This document shows, piece by piece, positions 8,586-17,994 of a stretch of DNA of 64,000 nucleotides (position 1 is the stretch's first letter; each line of letters begins with the position of its first letter). The stretch is from positions 56,075-120,074 of the forward strand of contig CAZLNZ010000005.1 of NCBI GenBank assembly GCA_964561145.1. The letters run 5' to 3'. The notes beneath the pieces are model-generated. The model made no database searches, had not been told where the DNA came from, and worked only from the letters and a program-made list of their open reading frames with translations. The DNA comes from RUG14300 sp964561145. Its GTDB lineage: Bacteria > Bacillota > Clostridia > Christensenellales > CAG-1252. The position numbers and the translations under genes were made by a program.

Positions 8586-9609
8586 GACCGAACCTCTTTA
8601 TAATGTCTATATAAACGGCGGTTTGCTTTCCGATAGCGAATTCATAGCAACAGAATTAAAAAGCTATAAAAAATTAATGGTGGTAACAGATTCAAATGTG
8701 GCACCGTTATATCTACGGACTCTTCTTTCCGCCTTGAAGACGATTCCTGTTGATATTTATTCGTATGTCGTTGAAGCCGGTGAGTTATCGAAGTCGATAG
8801 ATTCTTTTTCCAAGATACTAAGTTATGCAGTTGAGTGCGGCTTGACCAGAGGGGATGCATTTATTGCATTAGGCGGCGGTGTGGTAGGTGACTTGACGGG
8901 CTTTATTGCGGCAAACTATATGAGAGGGGTGGACTTCTATCAAGTTCCCACGACCCTCCTTGCGGCAATAGATTCTTCTGTAGGCGGAAAGACTGCAATA
9001 AATCTTCCGGAGGGTAAAAATCTTGTAGGCGCTTTTCATCAGCCAAGGGGCGTATTTTTTGATATTGACACATTGAAAACCCTTCCCGAAGAAGAGTGGA
9101 AATGCGGCTTGGGAGAAGCAATAAAGTATGCAGCCCTTGCCGGCGGAAGGATTTATGACATAATAAGCGATGGAGTGAACGATGATAATATTCAAGAACT
9201 CATTGCTTTATGTATTGAGTACAAAGCCATGATTGTAAAGTCTGATGAAAAGGATGACGGCATAAGAAAAATTCTTAATTTGGGTCATACCGTAGGTCAC
9301 GCAATAGAGAAGCTTTCGGGCTTTACTATAAAACACGGTGTTGCTGTAGCACAGGGATTACAGGCAATTGTCAAATATCAAACAAAGGAAGGGAGCTTGT
9401 CGAGAAGTGAGGCAAATAAGCTTTCTCACATAATAGACAAATATCACTTTAGCTATGTAAATCCATATCCGCTATCTAGTATTGTCGGTTGTATATCAAA
9501 GGATAAAAAAAGTTTGGGCGGCGGAGAAATTGAATTGATCAAGCTGAAGGAAATAGGAAAACCTTTTGTTGAAAATGTTAAAATCGAAACACTTGGAGCA
9601 CTTTTATAA
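8566..9609 (+). CDS. aroB: 3-dehydroquinate synthase
   Basis: Converts DAHP to 3-dehydroquinate using catalytic NAD and a divalent metal. At 347 residues it is of usual length. The NAD-binding stretch with GGGVVGDLTGF, the substrate loop VPTTLLAAIDSSVGGKTAIN, the LGEAIKYA segment and metal ligands in NLGHTVGHAIE and IKHGVAVA are all present, so the enzyme looks intact. ATG 8566 lies inside the end of tyrA with a purine-rich GGAGAGAAAGAG just upstream, implying translational coupling. It overlaps the following aroA start by 1 nt (TAATG). Confidence 0.96.
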   Translation: MIKIKVETEPLYNVYINGGLLSDSEFIATELKSYKKLMVVTDSNVAPLYLRTLLSALKTIPVDIYSYVVEAGELSKSIDSFSKILSYAVECGLTRGDAFIALGGGVVGDLTGFIAANYMRGVDFYQVPTTLLAAIDSSVGGKTAINLPEGKNLVGAFHQPRGVFFDIDTLKTLPEEEWKCGLGEAIKYAALAGGRIYDIISDGVNDDNIQELIALCIEYKAMIVKSDEKDDGIRKILNLGHTVGHAIEKLSGFTIKHGVAVAQGLQAIVKYQTKEGSLSRSEANKLSHIIDKYHFSYVNPYPLSSIVGCISKDKKSLGGGEIELIKLKEIGKPFVENVKIETLGALL

Positions 9610-10862
9610 TGATAAAGATATATCCGTCAAAAATATCCGGAGAGGTTAGAATTCCCTCCTCGAAATCCGTTGCTCACAGAGAACTAATAGCAGGCTTTTT
9701 AAGCGGACAACCTTTTTCTATATTCGGTAGCTTTACATCTAGTGACATCGATACTACAATGCATTGTTTAGATAGCCTTGGCGGTTGCTTTGAGGTTAAT
9801 GATGATCATACAAGTATTTCGCTCGTAGGATATAAAGACATAAACAAACCTCTCCTTGATGCAAGGGATAGTGGCTCTACCTTGAGGTTTCTTCTTCCTG
9901 TAGTTTCGGCTTTAGGCGTAGAGTGTAGTATGATAGGAACGGAAAGACTTTCTTTAAGACCGATAGGCGAACTTCTTTCCGTGCTTACCGCTAATGGCGG
10001 AAACTATTCCTCGAACAGATTGCCGTTGAAAGTCGGCGGAATTCTTCACGGCGGTGATTACCAAATAGATGCAGGAATAAGTTCGCAATTTATAACGGGC
10101 TTGTTGTTTGCACTTCCTTTATTGAAGGAGAACAGTAGAATTATTTACAAGAATCCATTGGTTTCCTCTAATTATGTGGATATAACCTTAGAATGTTTGT
10201 TAAGACACGGAATTCAAGTAAAAAAAGAGTCTTACGGTTTCAATATCAAGGGCAATCAAAGCTATATATCGCAGAAAAGCCTTGAAATAGAAGGCGACTG
10301 GAGCTCTGCCTGCTTTATGGCGTGCTTGGGTGCGGTTAGCGGAAAGGTTTTATTGACAGGCTTGAATCACAATTCCACTCAAGGGGATAGAATCATCGTT
10401 GAGTTCTTAAAGCGAATTGGTGCTAAGGTTGAATATACCTCAAAGGGCTTATGTATTCAAAAGGATAGGATTAGACCTATAGAGATCGATGCGGAAAACT
10501 ATCCCGATATTGTCCCTGTATTGGCGGCGACCCTTGCTTTTGCCGATGGGAAATCTATAATTCACGGAGTTGATCGTTTAAGAATTAAGGAAAGTGATCG
10601 CATCGCTGAAATTATAGAGCTATTAAGTTGTTTTGGCATCAATGCAGAGTACTCGGACGATACTTTAGTGATTTACGGTGGATATGTTACAGGAGGAGTA
10701 TATCACTCTCCGAATGACCATAGAATGGCAATGAGCTTTGCATTGTTGGCTATAGGAGGAAACGGTGAGAGTGTAATAGACGGAGAAGAGTGTGTGAAAA
10801 AGTCGTATGCAAATTTCTTTGAGGAACTAAAAAAGCTTGGAGGTAAGTATGAGTGCCTTTGA
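9609..10862 (+). CDS. aroA: 5-enolpyruvylshikimate-3-phosphate (EPSP) synthase
   Basis: Transfers enolpyruvyl from phosphoenolpyruvate to shikimate-3-phosphate. The 417-residue protein has the two-domain inverse beta-alpha barrel markers: IPSSKSVAHRELIA near the N-terminus with the substrate-binding Lys-Ser, DARDSGSTLRFLLP, EGDWSSACFMA in the second domain, and RIKESDRIAE with NDHRMAMSFAL near the C-terminus. The start overlaps the aroB stop by 1 nt and the end overlaps aroC by 14 nt, so these genes are translationally coupled. Confidence 0.96.
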   Translation: MIKIYPSKISGEVRIPSSKSVAHRELIAGFLSGQPFSIFGSFTSSDIDTTMHCLDSLGGCFEVNDDHTSISLVGYKDINKPLLDARDSGSTLRFLLPVVSALGVECSMIGTERLSLRPIGELLSVLTANGGNYSSNRLPLKVGGILHGGDYQIDAGISSQFITGLLFALPLLKENSRIIYKNPLVSSNYVDITLECLLRHGIQVKKESYGFNIKGNQSYISQKSLEIEGDWSSACFMACLGAVSGKVLLTGLNHNSTQGDRIIVEFLKRIGAKVEYTSKGLCIQKDRIRPIEIDAENYPDIVPVLAATLAFADGKSIIHGVDRLRIKESDRIAEIIELLSCFGINAEYSDDTLVIYGGYVTGGVYHSPNDHRMAMSFALLAIGGNGESVIDGEECVKKSYANFFEELKKLGGKYECL

Positions 10863-11907
10863 TAAGTTGAGGGTCGAGATATACGGAGAATCGCACGGAG
10901 ATTTAATCGGGCTTAAGCTTTATGGTCTACCAAAAAACTTTAAGGTTGATATTCCTTCGTTGACTTCTTTTGTCGAGAGAAGAAAAAGTGGCAACAATTC
11001 GTGGTCTACACCAAGAAGAGAAGGCGACTCTTTTGAGTTCTTATCGGGAATAAATGAAGATATGACCGACGGAGATGTGCTTGAGGTGGTAATAAAGAAC
11101 ACAGATAAAAAAAGTGAGGATTATAATGAATTGGCATATACCCCCAGACCCTCGCATGCCGATTATGTAGCAACGGTAAAGGACGGAGTTCCTGCGTGTC
11201 CTAAGGGAGGCGGTCGTTTTTCCGGTCGTCTTACAGCTCCATTGGTGGTAGCAGGAGGAATTGCAAAGCAAATTCTTGAGGAGAGAGGAATCGAAGTTTT
11301 ATCGTATATTCGCAAAATCGGCGAAATAAGCGGCGAAAGTTACCTAACCGAAGAGATTACAGCCGAGGATATAAAACGCATTTCCACTCCCCTTAAGGCT
11401 TTATCTAACGCTTATGAAATGGAACAAGAAGTTCTTTCCGCATTGAAAGACGGCGATAGTGTAGGCGGAATTGTTGACGTGATTGTCTATGGCGTTCCCG
11501 TAGGTTTGGGAGATAATCTTTTTGACGGACTGGAGGGAAAGCTCTCGCAGGCCGTTTTCGGTGTGCCTGCGGTAAAGGGAGTAGAGTTTGGAAGAGGCTT
11601 TCAAATTGCAGCGCTCAGGGGTAGCGAGGCAAATGATCCCTTTGTGTATGACGGAGAAAAGGTGGTTACTCAAACAAACAATTCCGGCGGAATAAACGGC
11701 GGCATATCTAACGGTATGCCTATAACAATGTCTGTAGCGATTAGACCGACTCCGTCAATCGCGAAGAGTCAACGGACGGTTAATCTGAAGACAAAGGAAA
11801 ATGTCGAAATAGAGATTAAAGGCAGACACGATGCATGTATAGTACCCAGAGGTGCGGTTGCAATTGAGGCGGCTGTAGCATTAGCGATTTTAGACGAGAT
11901 ATTATAA
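10849..11907 (+). CDS. aroC: Chorismate synthase
   Basis: Makes chorismate from EPSP using reduced FMN as cofactor. The 352 residues include the N-terminal YGESHG motif, the arginine-rich GNNSWSTPRREGD, RPSHADYVA, and RGSEANDPF with NNSGGINGGISNG near the flavin site. It is close to the usual length. I choose ATG 10849 rather than the upstream TTG because GGAGG lies at 10839-10843. The gene overlaps the end of aroA by 14 nt. Confidence 0.95.
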   Translation: MSAFDKLRVEIYGESHGDLIGLKLYGLPKNFKVDIPSLTSFVERRKSGNNSWSTPRREGDSFEFLSGINEDMTDGDVLEVVIKNTDKKSEDYNELAYTPRPSHADYVATVKDGVPACPKGGGRFSGRLTAPLVVAGGIAKQILEERGIEVLSYIRKIGEISGESYLTEEITAEDIKRISTPLKALSNAYEMEQEVLSALKDGDSVGGIVDVIVYGVPVGLGDNLFDGLEGKLSQAVFGVPAVKGVEFGRGFQIAALRGSEANDPFVYDGEKVVTQTNNSGGINGGISNGMPITMSVAIRPTPSIAKSQRTVNLKTKENVEIEIKGRHDACIVPRGAVAIEAAVALAILDEIL

Positions 11908-11918
11908 AGGAGATAAAT

Positions 11919-13058
11919 ATGGACTTAAAGGATGCAAGATTGCAAATCGATGCGATAGATGATCAAATGACGAAGCTGTTTATCGAAAGAATGAACTTAT
12001 CTAAAAGCATTGCAGAAATAAAGGATAGAGAGGGCTTGAATATACTTAATACCGAACGTGAAAGGGCGATTGTCCTTGAGGAAACCGCAAAGATGCCCGA
12101 AGAAATCAGGGTTTTCGGAAAGCAGTATTACGAAAATCTTTTTAGCGTATCGAGAGCCTATCAAGCAAGAACCGTGCAAGGTGAAAGTACAACCTTAAAT
12201 GTGATAAGAGAAGCTTTGAAAAACGGATATTCTACCTTTTCAGACAGTGCAATAGTAGCTTGTCAGGGTGTTTTGGGAGCGTATTCTCAAATTGCTGCAG
12301 ATAAGATGGTCAAGCTAGCAAATGTTGTTTATTTTAAAGATTTTAACGGTGTTTTCAGTGCGGTTGAAAAGGGAATGTGCCGTTATGGTGTTTTACCTAT
12401 TGAGAATAGCTCTGTGGGAAGTGTCAATGACGTTTATGACTTAATGTTGAAACATAAATTCTATATCGTTAAGGCGGTTAAGCTTAGAATTAATCATTGT
12501 TTATTAGCGAAGAAAGGTGTAAGCATTAAGGATATAAAGGAAGTCTATTCTCATGAAAAAGCGATTGAACAATGTGCAGATTATTTGAAGGCACTAAATA
12601 TTAAAGTTACGGTATGTGAGAATACTGCGGTTGCCTCCAGAATGGTTGCAACAAGTGACAGAAAGGATATAGCTTGTATTTCCTCTAAGGAATGTGCCGC
12701 TATTTACGGACTAAGTATTTTGGATAGTAACATTAACGACAATGGAAACAACTTTACACGCTTTATCTTGATCAGTAAGGATTTAGAGGTTTTAGAAGGT
12801 GCAAATAAAATAAGCATAATGGCAAACCTGAAGCATGAGGCAGGGAGTCTTAATAATATCTTGAATAGATTTTCCGCAGAGGGCTTGAATTTGACTAAGC
12901 TTGAGTCCCGCCCCATTCCTACAAGTGTTTTTGAATTCTCTTTCTATTTTGATTTTGAAGGAAATACGGCTCATCCGGAGATTCAAGGTTTGATTTCAGA
13001 GCTCGAGAATGCTTGTGAAAAGTTCGTATTCCTAGGAAACTATTCCGAGTCAGCGTAA
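11919..13058 (+). CDS. pheA: Bifunctional chorismate mutase / prephenate dehydratase (P-protein)
   Basis: Catalyses chorismate to prephenate to phenylpyruvate. Residues about 1-85 are an AroQ-class chorismate mutase (RLQIDAIDDQMTKLFIER). Residues about 110-285 are the dehydratase, with GVLGAYSQ, IENSSVGSVNDVYD and the catalytic NFTRF. Residues about 300-378 form the ACT regulatory domain with LNLTKLESRP, the Phe-binding ESRP motif, so feedback by phenylalanine is expected. Total length is 379, normal for the family. AAAGGAG precedes ATG 11919. The mutase activity also supplies tyrA with prephenate. Confidence 0.95.
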   Translation: MDLKDARLQIDAIDDQMTKLFIERMNLSKSIAEIKDREGLNILNTERERAIVLEETAKMPEEIRVFGKQYYENLFSVSRAYQARTVQGESTTLNVIREALKNGYSTFSDSAIVACQGVLGAYSQIAADKMVKLANVVYFKDFNGVFSAVEKGMCRYGVLPIENSSVGSVNDVYDLMLKHKFYIVKAVKLRINHCLLAKKGVSIKDIKEVYSHEKAIEQCADYLKALNIKVTVCENTAVASRMVATSDRKDIACISSKECAAIYGLSILDSNINDNGNNFTRFILISKDLEVLEGANKISIMANLKHEAGSLNNILNRFSAEGLNLTKLESRPIPTSVFEFSFYFDFEGNTAHPEIQGLISELENACEKFVFLGNYSESA

Positions 13059-13059
13059 G

Positions 13060-14286
13060 ATGAGTAAATACTGTGTTATAGGAAAATCTTTACCTCATAC
13101 CTTATCTCCCGAGATACACAAGTTTTTCGGGCTTAATTATGGTGTGGAGGAATTGCACGAGGATGAGCTAAAGAACTTCCTTGAAAAAAAAGAGTATGAC
13201 GGCTTTAACGTTACTGTTCCGTATAAGAAGGTCATCATGTCACTTCTCGATACAATTGATCCAACTGCCTTGAGAATCGGTGCTGTAAACACGGTGGTTC
13301 TAAAAGACGGAATGTATATAGGCTATAACACTGATTACGGTGGAATGGAATATGCTTTACTTAGAGGTGGAATATCTTTAAGCGGAAAAAATGTTGTAAT
13401 ACTAGGAACAGGTGGAGCCTCTATGGTTGCGGAATATCTATGTAAAAACAAAGGTGCCAAAAGTATAGTTAAGGTTGGAAGAAATGGCGAGATTAACTAT
13501 ACTAATGTGTATAACTTGGTTGATACCGAGATCATCATTAACACTACGCCTGTTGGCATGAGTCCCGATAATAAGGGCTGTCCCGTTGTTCTAAAGGCTT
13601 TTCCTCGCCTTGAAGGCGTTTTTGATGCAGTATATAATCCACTTGAAACAGAGTTAGTACGGACTGCTAGAGAACTCCGTATAAAGGCACAAAACGGACT
13701 GGCGATGCTCGTTGAACAGGCAAGACTTGCCAGGGATATCTTTACCGGAGAGAAATCCTCGCCCGAACTTACCGAGAAGGTGTTGAATGAGCTTTACAAA
13801 GAAAAATTAAATGTGGTTTTAATCGGTATGCCTGCTTCAGGGAAAAGTACAATAGGTAAGATTTTGAGTGAAAAGCTTAATAAAAAGCTTGTGGATCTTG
13901 ATGAGGAGTTTGTAAAAAGAGAGGGCATTTCAATAGAGGGATTCTTTATGCGTTTCGGCGAGAGGGAATTTAGAACCAAGGAAAAAGCTCTTTGCCTGGA
14001 GTATGCGGGTATGCTCGGTGAGGTGATTTCAACAGGCGGTGGAACCGTAGTGGATAATGAAAACTTCGTCGAACTGACACGTAACGGAATTATTGTATAC
14101 GTAGACAGACCTATCGACTTACTCATTTCCGACGGAAGACCGCTATCGAAGTCAAAGGGAGTAGAGAAGCTTTATAAGGAAAGGAAAGGTGTATATGAAC
14201 AATGCGATTTAAGAGTCGTAAACGATGGGAGTATAGATAAGGTTATCGAGGAGATATTACAGTATGAAAAAAATCTTAGTTATTAA
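13060..14286 (+). CDS. Fused shikimate dehydrogenase and shikimate kinase (AroE-AroK)
   Basis: One 408-residue frame encodes two successive-use enzymes. Residues 1 to about 240 are shikimate dehydrogenase: GKSLPHTLSPEIH, the catalytic-Lys motif NVTVPYKK, NTDYGG and the NADP loop GTGGASM. Residues from about 250 are shikimate kinase: P-loop GMPASGKST at about 256-264, VDLDEEFVKREG, the FGEREFRTKE helix, GGG and the lid arginine region DGRPLSK. The joining segment is short and acidic. The kinase domain begins in the same frame with no ribosome site, so this is a true fusion, not two genes. It starts 1 nt after pheA and overlaps the following gene by 23 nt. Confidence 0.94.
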   Translation: MSKYCVIGKSLPHTLSPEIHKFFGLNYGVEELHEDELKNFLEKKEYDGFNVTVPYKKVIMSLLDTIDPTALRIGAVNTVVLKDGMYIGYNTDYGGMEYALLRGGISLSGKNVVILGTGGASMVAEYLCKNKGAKSIVKVGRNGEINYTNVYNLVDTEIIINTTPVGMSPDNKGCPVVLKAFPRLEGVFDAVYNPLETELVRTARELRIKAQNGLAMLVEQARLARDIFTGEKSSPELTEKVLNELYKEKLNVVLIGMPASGKSTIGKILSEKLNKKLVDLDEEFVKREGISIEGFFMRFGEREFRTKEKALCLEYAGMLGEVISTGGGTVVDNENFVELTRNGIIVYVDRPIDLLISDGRPLSKSKGVEKLYKERKGVYEQCDLRVVNDGSIDKVIEEILQYEKNLSY

Positions 14287-14689
14287 TGGTGTCAATTTGA
14301 ATATGTTGGGAATAAGGGAACCTTCCTTGTACGGTACTAACAGCTTAGATGCATTAGAAAGGTACATTTCCGTTGAAGGAGAAAAAAGATGCCTGTCCGT
14401 AGTTTGTATGCAGAGCAATTATGAAGGTGTCATCGTTGAGACGATACAGCAGGCGTATAATGTGTATGACGGAATCATTATAAATGCAGGTGCCTATACA
14501 CATACAAGTGTTGCAATCCTTGATGCTTTAAAAGCGGTAGCGATTCCGACTGTAGAAGTTCATTTGACCGATATAAACTCAAGAGAAGACTTTAGACATT
14601 TCTCATATATTTCTCTCGTGGCGGAGAAAACGATATGCGGCAAGGGCTTTTTAGGGTATTCCGAGGCATTAGATTACTTTATTGATTAA
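14264..14689 (+). CDS. aroQ: Type II 3-dehydroquinate dehydratase
   Basis: Dehydrates 3-dehydroquinate to 3-dehydroshikimate. The 141-residue protein matches the small dodecameric type II enzyme: NGVNLNMLGIREPSLYG with the lid-loop Arg and Tyr, QSNYEGVIVETIQ, INAGAYTHTSVAI and VEVHLTDINSREDFR with the catalytic His. With this gene the operon contains every step from DAHP to chorismate plus the mutase, dehydratase and dehydrogenase; only the final aminotransferase is absent. The start lies within the end of the aroE-aroK fusion. Confidence 0.95.
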   Translation: MKKILVINGVNLNMLGIREPSLYGTNSLDALERYISVEGEKRCLSVVCMQSNYEGVIVETIQQAYNVYDGIIINAGAYTHTSVAILDALKAVAIPTVEVHLTDINSREDFRHFSYISLVAEKTICGKGFLGYSEALDYFID

Positions 14690-14751
14690 GAATAATAAAG
14701 AAAAGTGCAGAAATATTAAAAAAACTATATAAAATAATTTATTGATTGCTA

Positions 14752-14781
14752 TTTACAATGTATGTCAAATTGAATTATAAT
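14752..14781 (+). promoter_or_regulatory. Promoter of the 185-residue conserved protein gene
   Basis: TTTACA (14752-14757) and TATAAT (14776-14781) with an 18-nt spacer lie about 60 nt before the start codon at 14845. Confidence 0.7.
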
Positions 14782-14844
14782 ATTACCAAACGGAATTAAG
14801 ACGCAGCTTAAGAAGTTTTAAAAATATATCTGGAGGAAATGAAA

Positions 14845-15402
14845 ATGTATCCAATTGACAATGCCCCTGGGATCCAAGACCAACAACAGGGAAGTGAAGA
14901 AGTAAACAGCTATCAAGGTCTTACGCTTAACCGTTCGCTAACTGCCAAGCTGATTGCCTCTGCAGATGAGGTTAAAGGAAATTTTGTAGATGTAGCCAAC
15001 CATATACTTTCCTTTGAAGGTGTTAACGAAAGAATGAGCTGGAGAAATCTAACATTCAATAAGGGCAGAGTTACTTTGGCTAAACTAGCTTTGAGAGGAA
15101 AAACACTGTGGTTATACCTTGCTCTCGATCCCGAAGAATTTATCAACACAAAATATCATGGAGAAAATCAAGGTTCCTCCAAAAGATATGAAAAGACTCC
15201 GTATGCCGTTAAAATCAAATCTCAAAGAGGATTGAATTATGCAAAGTGTCTTGTCAATATATTGATGGAAAGATCGGAAATACTTTTTAAGAATCAAGCT
15301 AGTGTATATAGTGTGGAAAGTTTTCCTTGTGATACGGAAGAAAACTTGATTTCTCGTGGATTGATTCGTATATCTAATGCTAATGAGGAAGCATGTGATT
15401 AG
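14845..15402 (+). CDS. Conserved hypothetical protein of a Clostridia-type domain family
   Basis: A 185-residue soluble protein with no signal peptide. I do not know its function. The core (about 20-130) contains SYQGLTLNRSLTAKLI, RMSWRNLTFNKGR, then GKTLWLYLALDPEEF and a Lys/Arg-rich end before a segment that closes with LISRGLIRI. I recall the same pattern recurring, often in longer multidomain proteins, in uncultured gut Clostridia; that is memory, not a search. Here it stands alone with its own promoter and terminator. I prefer ATG 14845, 8 nt from GGAGG, over the ATG two codons earlier. The conserved basic patches could suggest nucleic-acid binding, but that is a guess. Confidence 0.7.
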   Translation: MYPIDNAPGIQDQQQGSEEVNSYQGLTLNRSLTAKLIASADEVKGNFVDVANHILSFEGVNERMSWRNLTFNKGRVTLAKLALRGKTLWLYLALDPEEFINTKYHGENQGSSKRYEKTPYAVKIKSQRGLNYAKCLVNILMERSEILFKNQASVYSVESFPCDTEENLISRGLIRISNANEEACD

Positions 15403-15440
15403 ATACTAGCAAACGCATGAGTTTTTTATCTTAAAGATTC

Positions 15441-15482
15441 GCACGCCTTTTTACCAAAAGTAAGAAAGGGCGTGCCTTTTTT
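15441..15482 (+). terminator. Terminator after the 185-residue protein gene
   Basis: GCACGCC (15441-15447) pairs with GGCGTGC (15469-15475), followed by CTTTTTT. A region of about 180 nt without recognisable features follows, up to the next promoter. Confidence 0.8.
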
Positions 15483-15662
15483 ATTAATGGTAGAGTGGTG
15501 TAAAGTAGTGTAAAATGAGGTGGTAAAAAACAATCAATTAAAGGATCATTTATAAGGTCGATAAGGGCAATTATGTTTCATTCTTTATAAAACAGACAAT
15601 GAGTTTTGTTTTATCGGAGTTGTTTGGCCACTAGATTTTTTCAAAAAAATTTCAAAAAGGTA

Positions 15663-15691
15663 TTGATATCGTGTTTTTAATGTGCTATAAT
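15663..15691 (+). promoter_or_regulatory. Promoter of the glucan-binding lipoprotein gene
   Basis: TTGATA (15663-15668) and TATAAT (15686-15691) with a 17-nt spacer. The -10 box touches the first operator, so repressor binding there would block the start site. Confidence 0.85.
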
Positions 15692-15712
15692 TTGCTTAAT
15701 CGATTAAGCAAA
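15691..15712 (+). promoter_or_regulatory. LacI-family operator O1
   Basis: A perfect 22-bp palindrome with core GCTTAATCGATTAAGC and a central CG, the signature of LacI/CcpA-family operators. It covers the transcription start of the lipoprotein gene. The best candidate ligand is the LacI-type regulator encoded at 18034-18837. Confidence 0.82.
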
Positions 15713-15738
15713 GCTCTTTGTATCCTCGTTCTAGTGTG

Positions 15739-15752
15739 CTTAATCGGTTAAG
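15739..15752 (+). promoter_or_regulatory. LacI-family operator O2
   Basis: CTTAATCGGTTAAG, the same half-sites as O1 with one mismatch. The two centres are 44 bp apart, close to four helical turns, so two repressor dimers would sit on one DNA face. Confidence 0.78.
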
Positions 15753-15824
15753 TTTGGCATTTTAGACAATTACGACCAAGTAACAGAGGTCGATATATTG
15801 ATAAAATTATTAGGAGGAATGAAA

Positions 15825-17930
15825 ATGAAGAAAAGACTGTTAACAATTATGATTTCTGTTTTAGTTCTTATGCTAGTCTTTGTTTTTGTCGCTTGTAATG
15901 ACACAACAGACACAACAAAGCACAAGGTTACCTTCTATGACGGAAATAATAATGTTCTAAAAGAAGTAGAAGTAGAGGACGGAGCAACCGTTGCTAGCTT
16001 TATTCCCGAAAAATCCGGTTACCAATTTATCGATTGGTATTCCACACCGAGCTACGGTCACAAATTTGACTTTAGCAAGGCTATCACCGAGGATGTAAGT
16101 GTATTTGGCGGATTCACACTTTTTACCGATGACGTTCGTCCATTCTATGTTGTAGGAAGTGGTACCAGTGAGTTATTACTTGGACAAGATTGGGGTAAAA
16201 ATATCAACGAAAGCCATAGGCTTACAAAGGTTGACGGAAAGAACGAGTACACGATTACACTTGATCTATTAGCTGGTGATGAGTTCCAATTCGCTTCGAG
16301 TTCTTCCTGGGAGAATAAGCGTGGTTACGGATATTTGACAACAAATAAGCTTGCCGACGGTACAGAAGCATTCGAAGGAGAAGGTGGCGGTTTTGGTGAG
16401 GTTAGCTCAAAAGGTCGTAACATTAAGGTATTAAAGTCAGGCAATTATACCTTTACATTAAAGACATATCCTAACGAGGATACCTACAACACCTCCGATA
16501 GCACATATTCGGAGGCAAACAAGGCTGTATATAATGTAGGTACCTTCGATACAATTGAATTCGTTCGTAACGGTGATCCTCTTGTAGAAAAGGTTGTAAC
16601 TGTAAATTATTATATTAAAGGTTCTATGATTACCAATTGGGCAGACATGTACAATGCAGCTACAACAATGTCTAAAGCAGGCGATGTTTATTCCTTGAGC
16701 GTATATCTCAAAGAGGGCGATGAGTTTATGTTTGCATCATATAATTCCTCCGCAGACGGAGTAAGTACAGGATCTGTTTATATTAAGTCCAATGCACTCG
16801 ATGAGGCTTCTCGTGAGCTTATTGGCGGTTACAGTGAAGGTGGTAGCAACATGAAGGTTAATAAGAGCGGCATGTATTCTTTCTCTTATGCGAACGATGT
16901 TTTAACAGTTACCGTAGATGAAAGTGCAAGCATGCCCTCATATGATTATTACCTTGACGGTAAAACACAAGCCGGATTGAACTGGAAGGATAGTGAATTG
17001 GTAAACAACCAATTGATTGAAAGCGAAGAGAATAGCGGTGTTTATGAGATTAAGAACGTTGTATTGGTTTCAGGTGACGAGCTTGTTATCCGTTCCTTCG
17101 AAAAGGGTGCAACTCCTTCTTATTCTAATAAGCTTTCCGATTACAACTCCTCCTATTTACTCACCAAACTTGCTGCAACAGACTCTTTCTCTCAAGTAAG
17201 TGCAACCAATGCAAATATTAAAGTATTAGTCGACGGAACTTATAATATCTCCTACAACGCTTATACGAAGATAATAACAATTGCTTCTGCCGAAGATGTT
17301 GCAACTGCATATGTTAAGGGAAGTGCTATCGAAGGTTGGGGCAATAAACCGGAAAGCGGAAAAATGGCCCTTGTCGACGGCAAGTTTCAAATAGAGCTTG
17401 CAATCAATGAGGGCGATCAAATAATGATTCAATACTATGCTCCCGGCGATGACAGCGAATACGGTGCAGCCTTCTCTGCAAAAAAGGTTAATGAAGGTGG
17501 TGCAAGTGCAAACTTCGATTTAAGCGGAAATAACATTGTATGCAGCGTAGCAGGAACATATATTATATCTTTTGATCCTAAAGAGGGCAGCATTGAGATA
17601 ACTGCTGTTGTGCCTGAGGCTAAAGCATATGTTAAGGGAAGTGCAATCGAAAATTGGGGCAATAAACCGGAAAGCGGAAAAATGACTCTAAATGATGGAA
17701 AATTCAGTTATGAGATCACAATGGAAGTAGGTGATGAAATAATGATACAATATTTCTCACTTGATGAAACATCCGAATGGGGTGCAGCTTACGTTGCTAA
17801 GAACGTAGTAGCTGGCGATGCAAATGTTAATTTTGATTTAAGTGGAAATAATATTAAATGTCTTACCGCAGGTACATATATTATCGTACTCGATGTTGAA
17901 GCGGGATCGATTGTGATTTCTGCTAAATAA
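15825..17930 (+). CDS. Surface lipoprotein with five repeated carbohydrate-binding-like modules
   Basis: A 701-residue lipoprotein: a signal peptide ending in the lipobox VFVAC, then an InlB-type repeat (about 30-95, KVTFYDGN to the GYQFIDWY block). Five beta modules of about 95-130 residues follow, each with an opening like YVKGSAIEGWGNKPES, a middle ending in EGDQIMIQY and a closing GTYIISFDP. The last two are near-duplicates. The modules resemble the SusE/SusF and X25-type starch-binding sandwich. With LacI operators in front and a GH13 enzyme and sugar transporter behind, it probably captures alpha-glucan at the surface. The start at 15825 has AGGAGG 7 nt upstream. Confidence 0.8.
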   Translation: MKKRLLTIMISVLVLMLVFVFVACNDTTDTTKHKVTFYDGNNNVLKEVEVEDGATVASFIPEKSGYQFIDWYSTPSYGHKFDFSKAITEDVSVFGGFTLFTDDVRPFYVVGSGTSELLLGQDWGKNINESHRLTKVDGKNEYTITLDLLAGDEFQFASSSSWENKRGYGYLTTNKLADGTEAFEGEGGGFGEVSSKGRNIKVLKSGNYTFTLKTYPNEDTYNTSDSTYSEANKAVYNVGTFDTIEFVRNGDPLVEKVVTVNYYIKGSMITNWADMYNAATTMSKAGDVYSLSVYLKEGDEFMFASYNSSADGVSTGSVYIKSNALDEASRELIGGYSEGGSNMKVNKSGMYSFSYANDVLTVTVDESASMPSYDYYLDGKTQAGLNWKDSELVNNQLIESEENSGVYEIKNVVLVSGDELVIRSFEKGATPSYSNKLSDYNSSYLLTKLAATDSFSQVSATNANIKVLVDGTYNISYNAYTKIITIASAEDVATAYVKGSAIEGWGNKPESGKMALVDGKFQIELAINEGDQIMIQYYAPGDDSEYGAAFSAKKVNEGGASANFDLSGNNIVCSVAGTYIISFDPKEGSIEITAVVPEAKAYVKGSAIENWGNKPESGKMTLNDGKFSYEITMEVGDEIMIQYFSLDETSEWGAAYVAKNVVAGDANVNFDLSGNNIKCLTAGTYIIVLDVEAGSIVISAK

Positions 17931-17994
17931 TGTATAGCAAAGTGATCGGGTTAATATACTTGCTCTCCTCAATATGCAGATAATGCATATGAAT

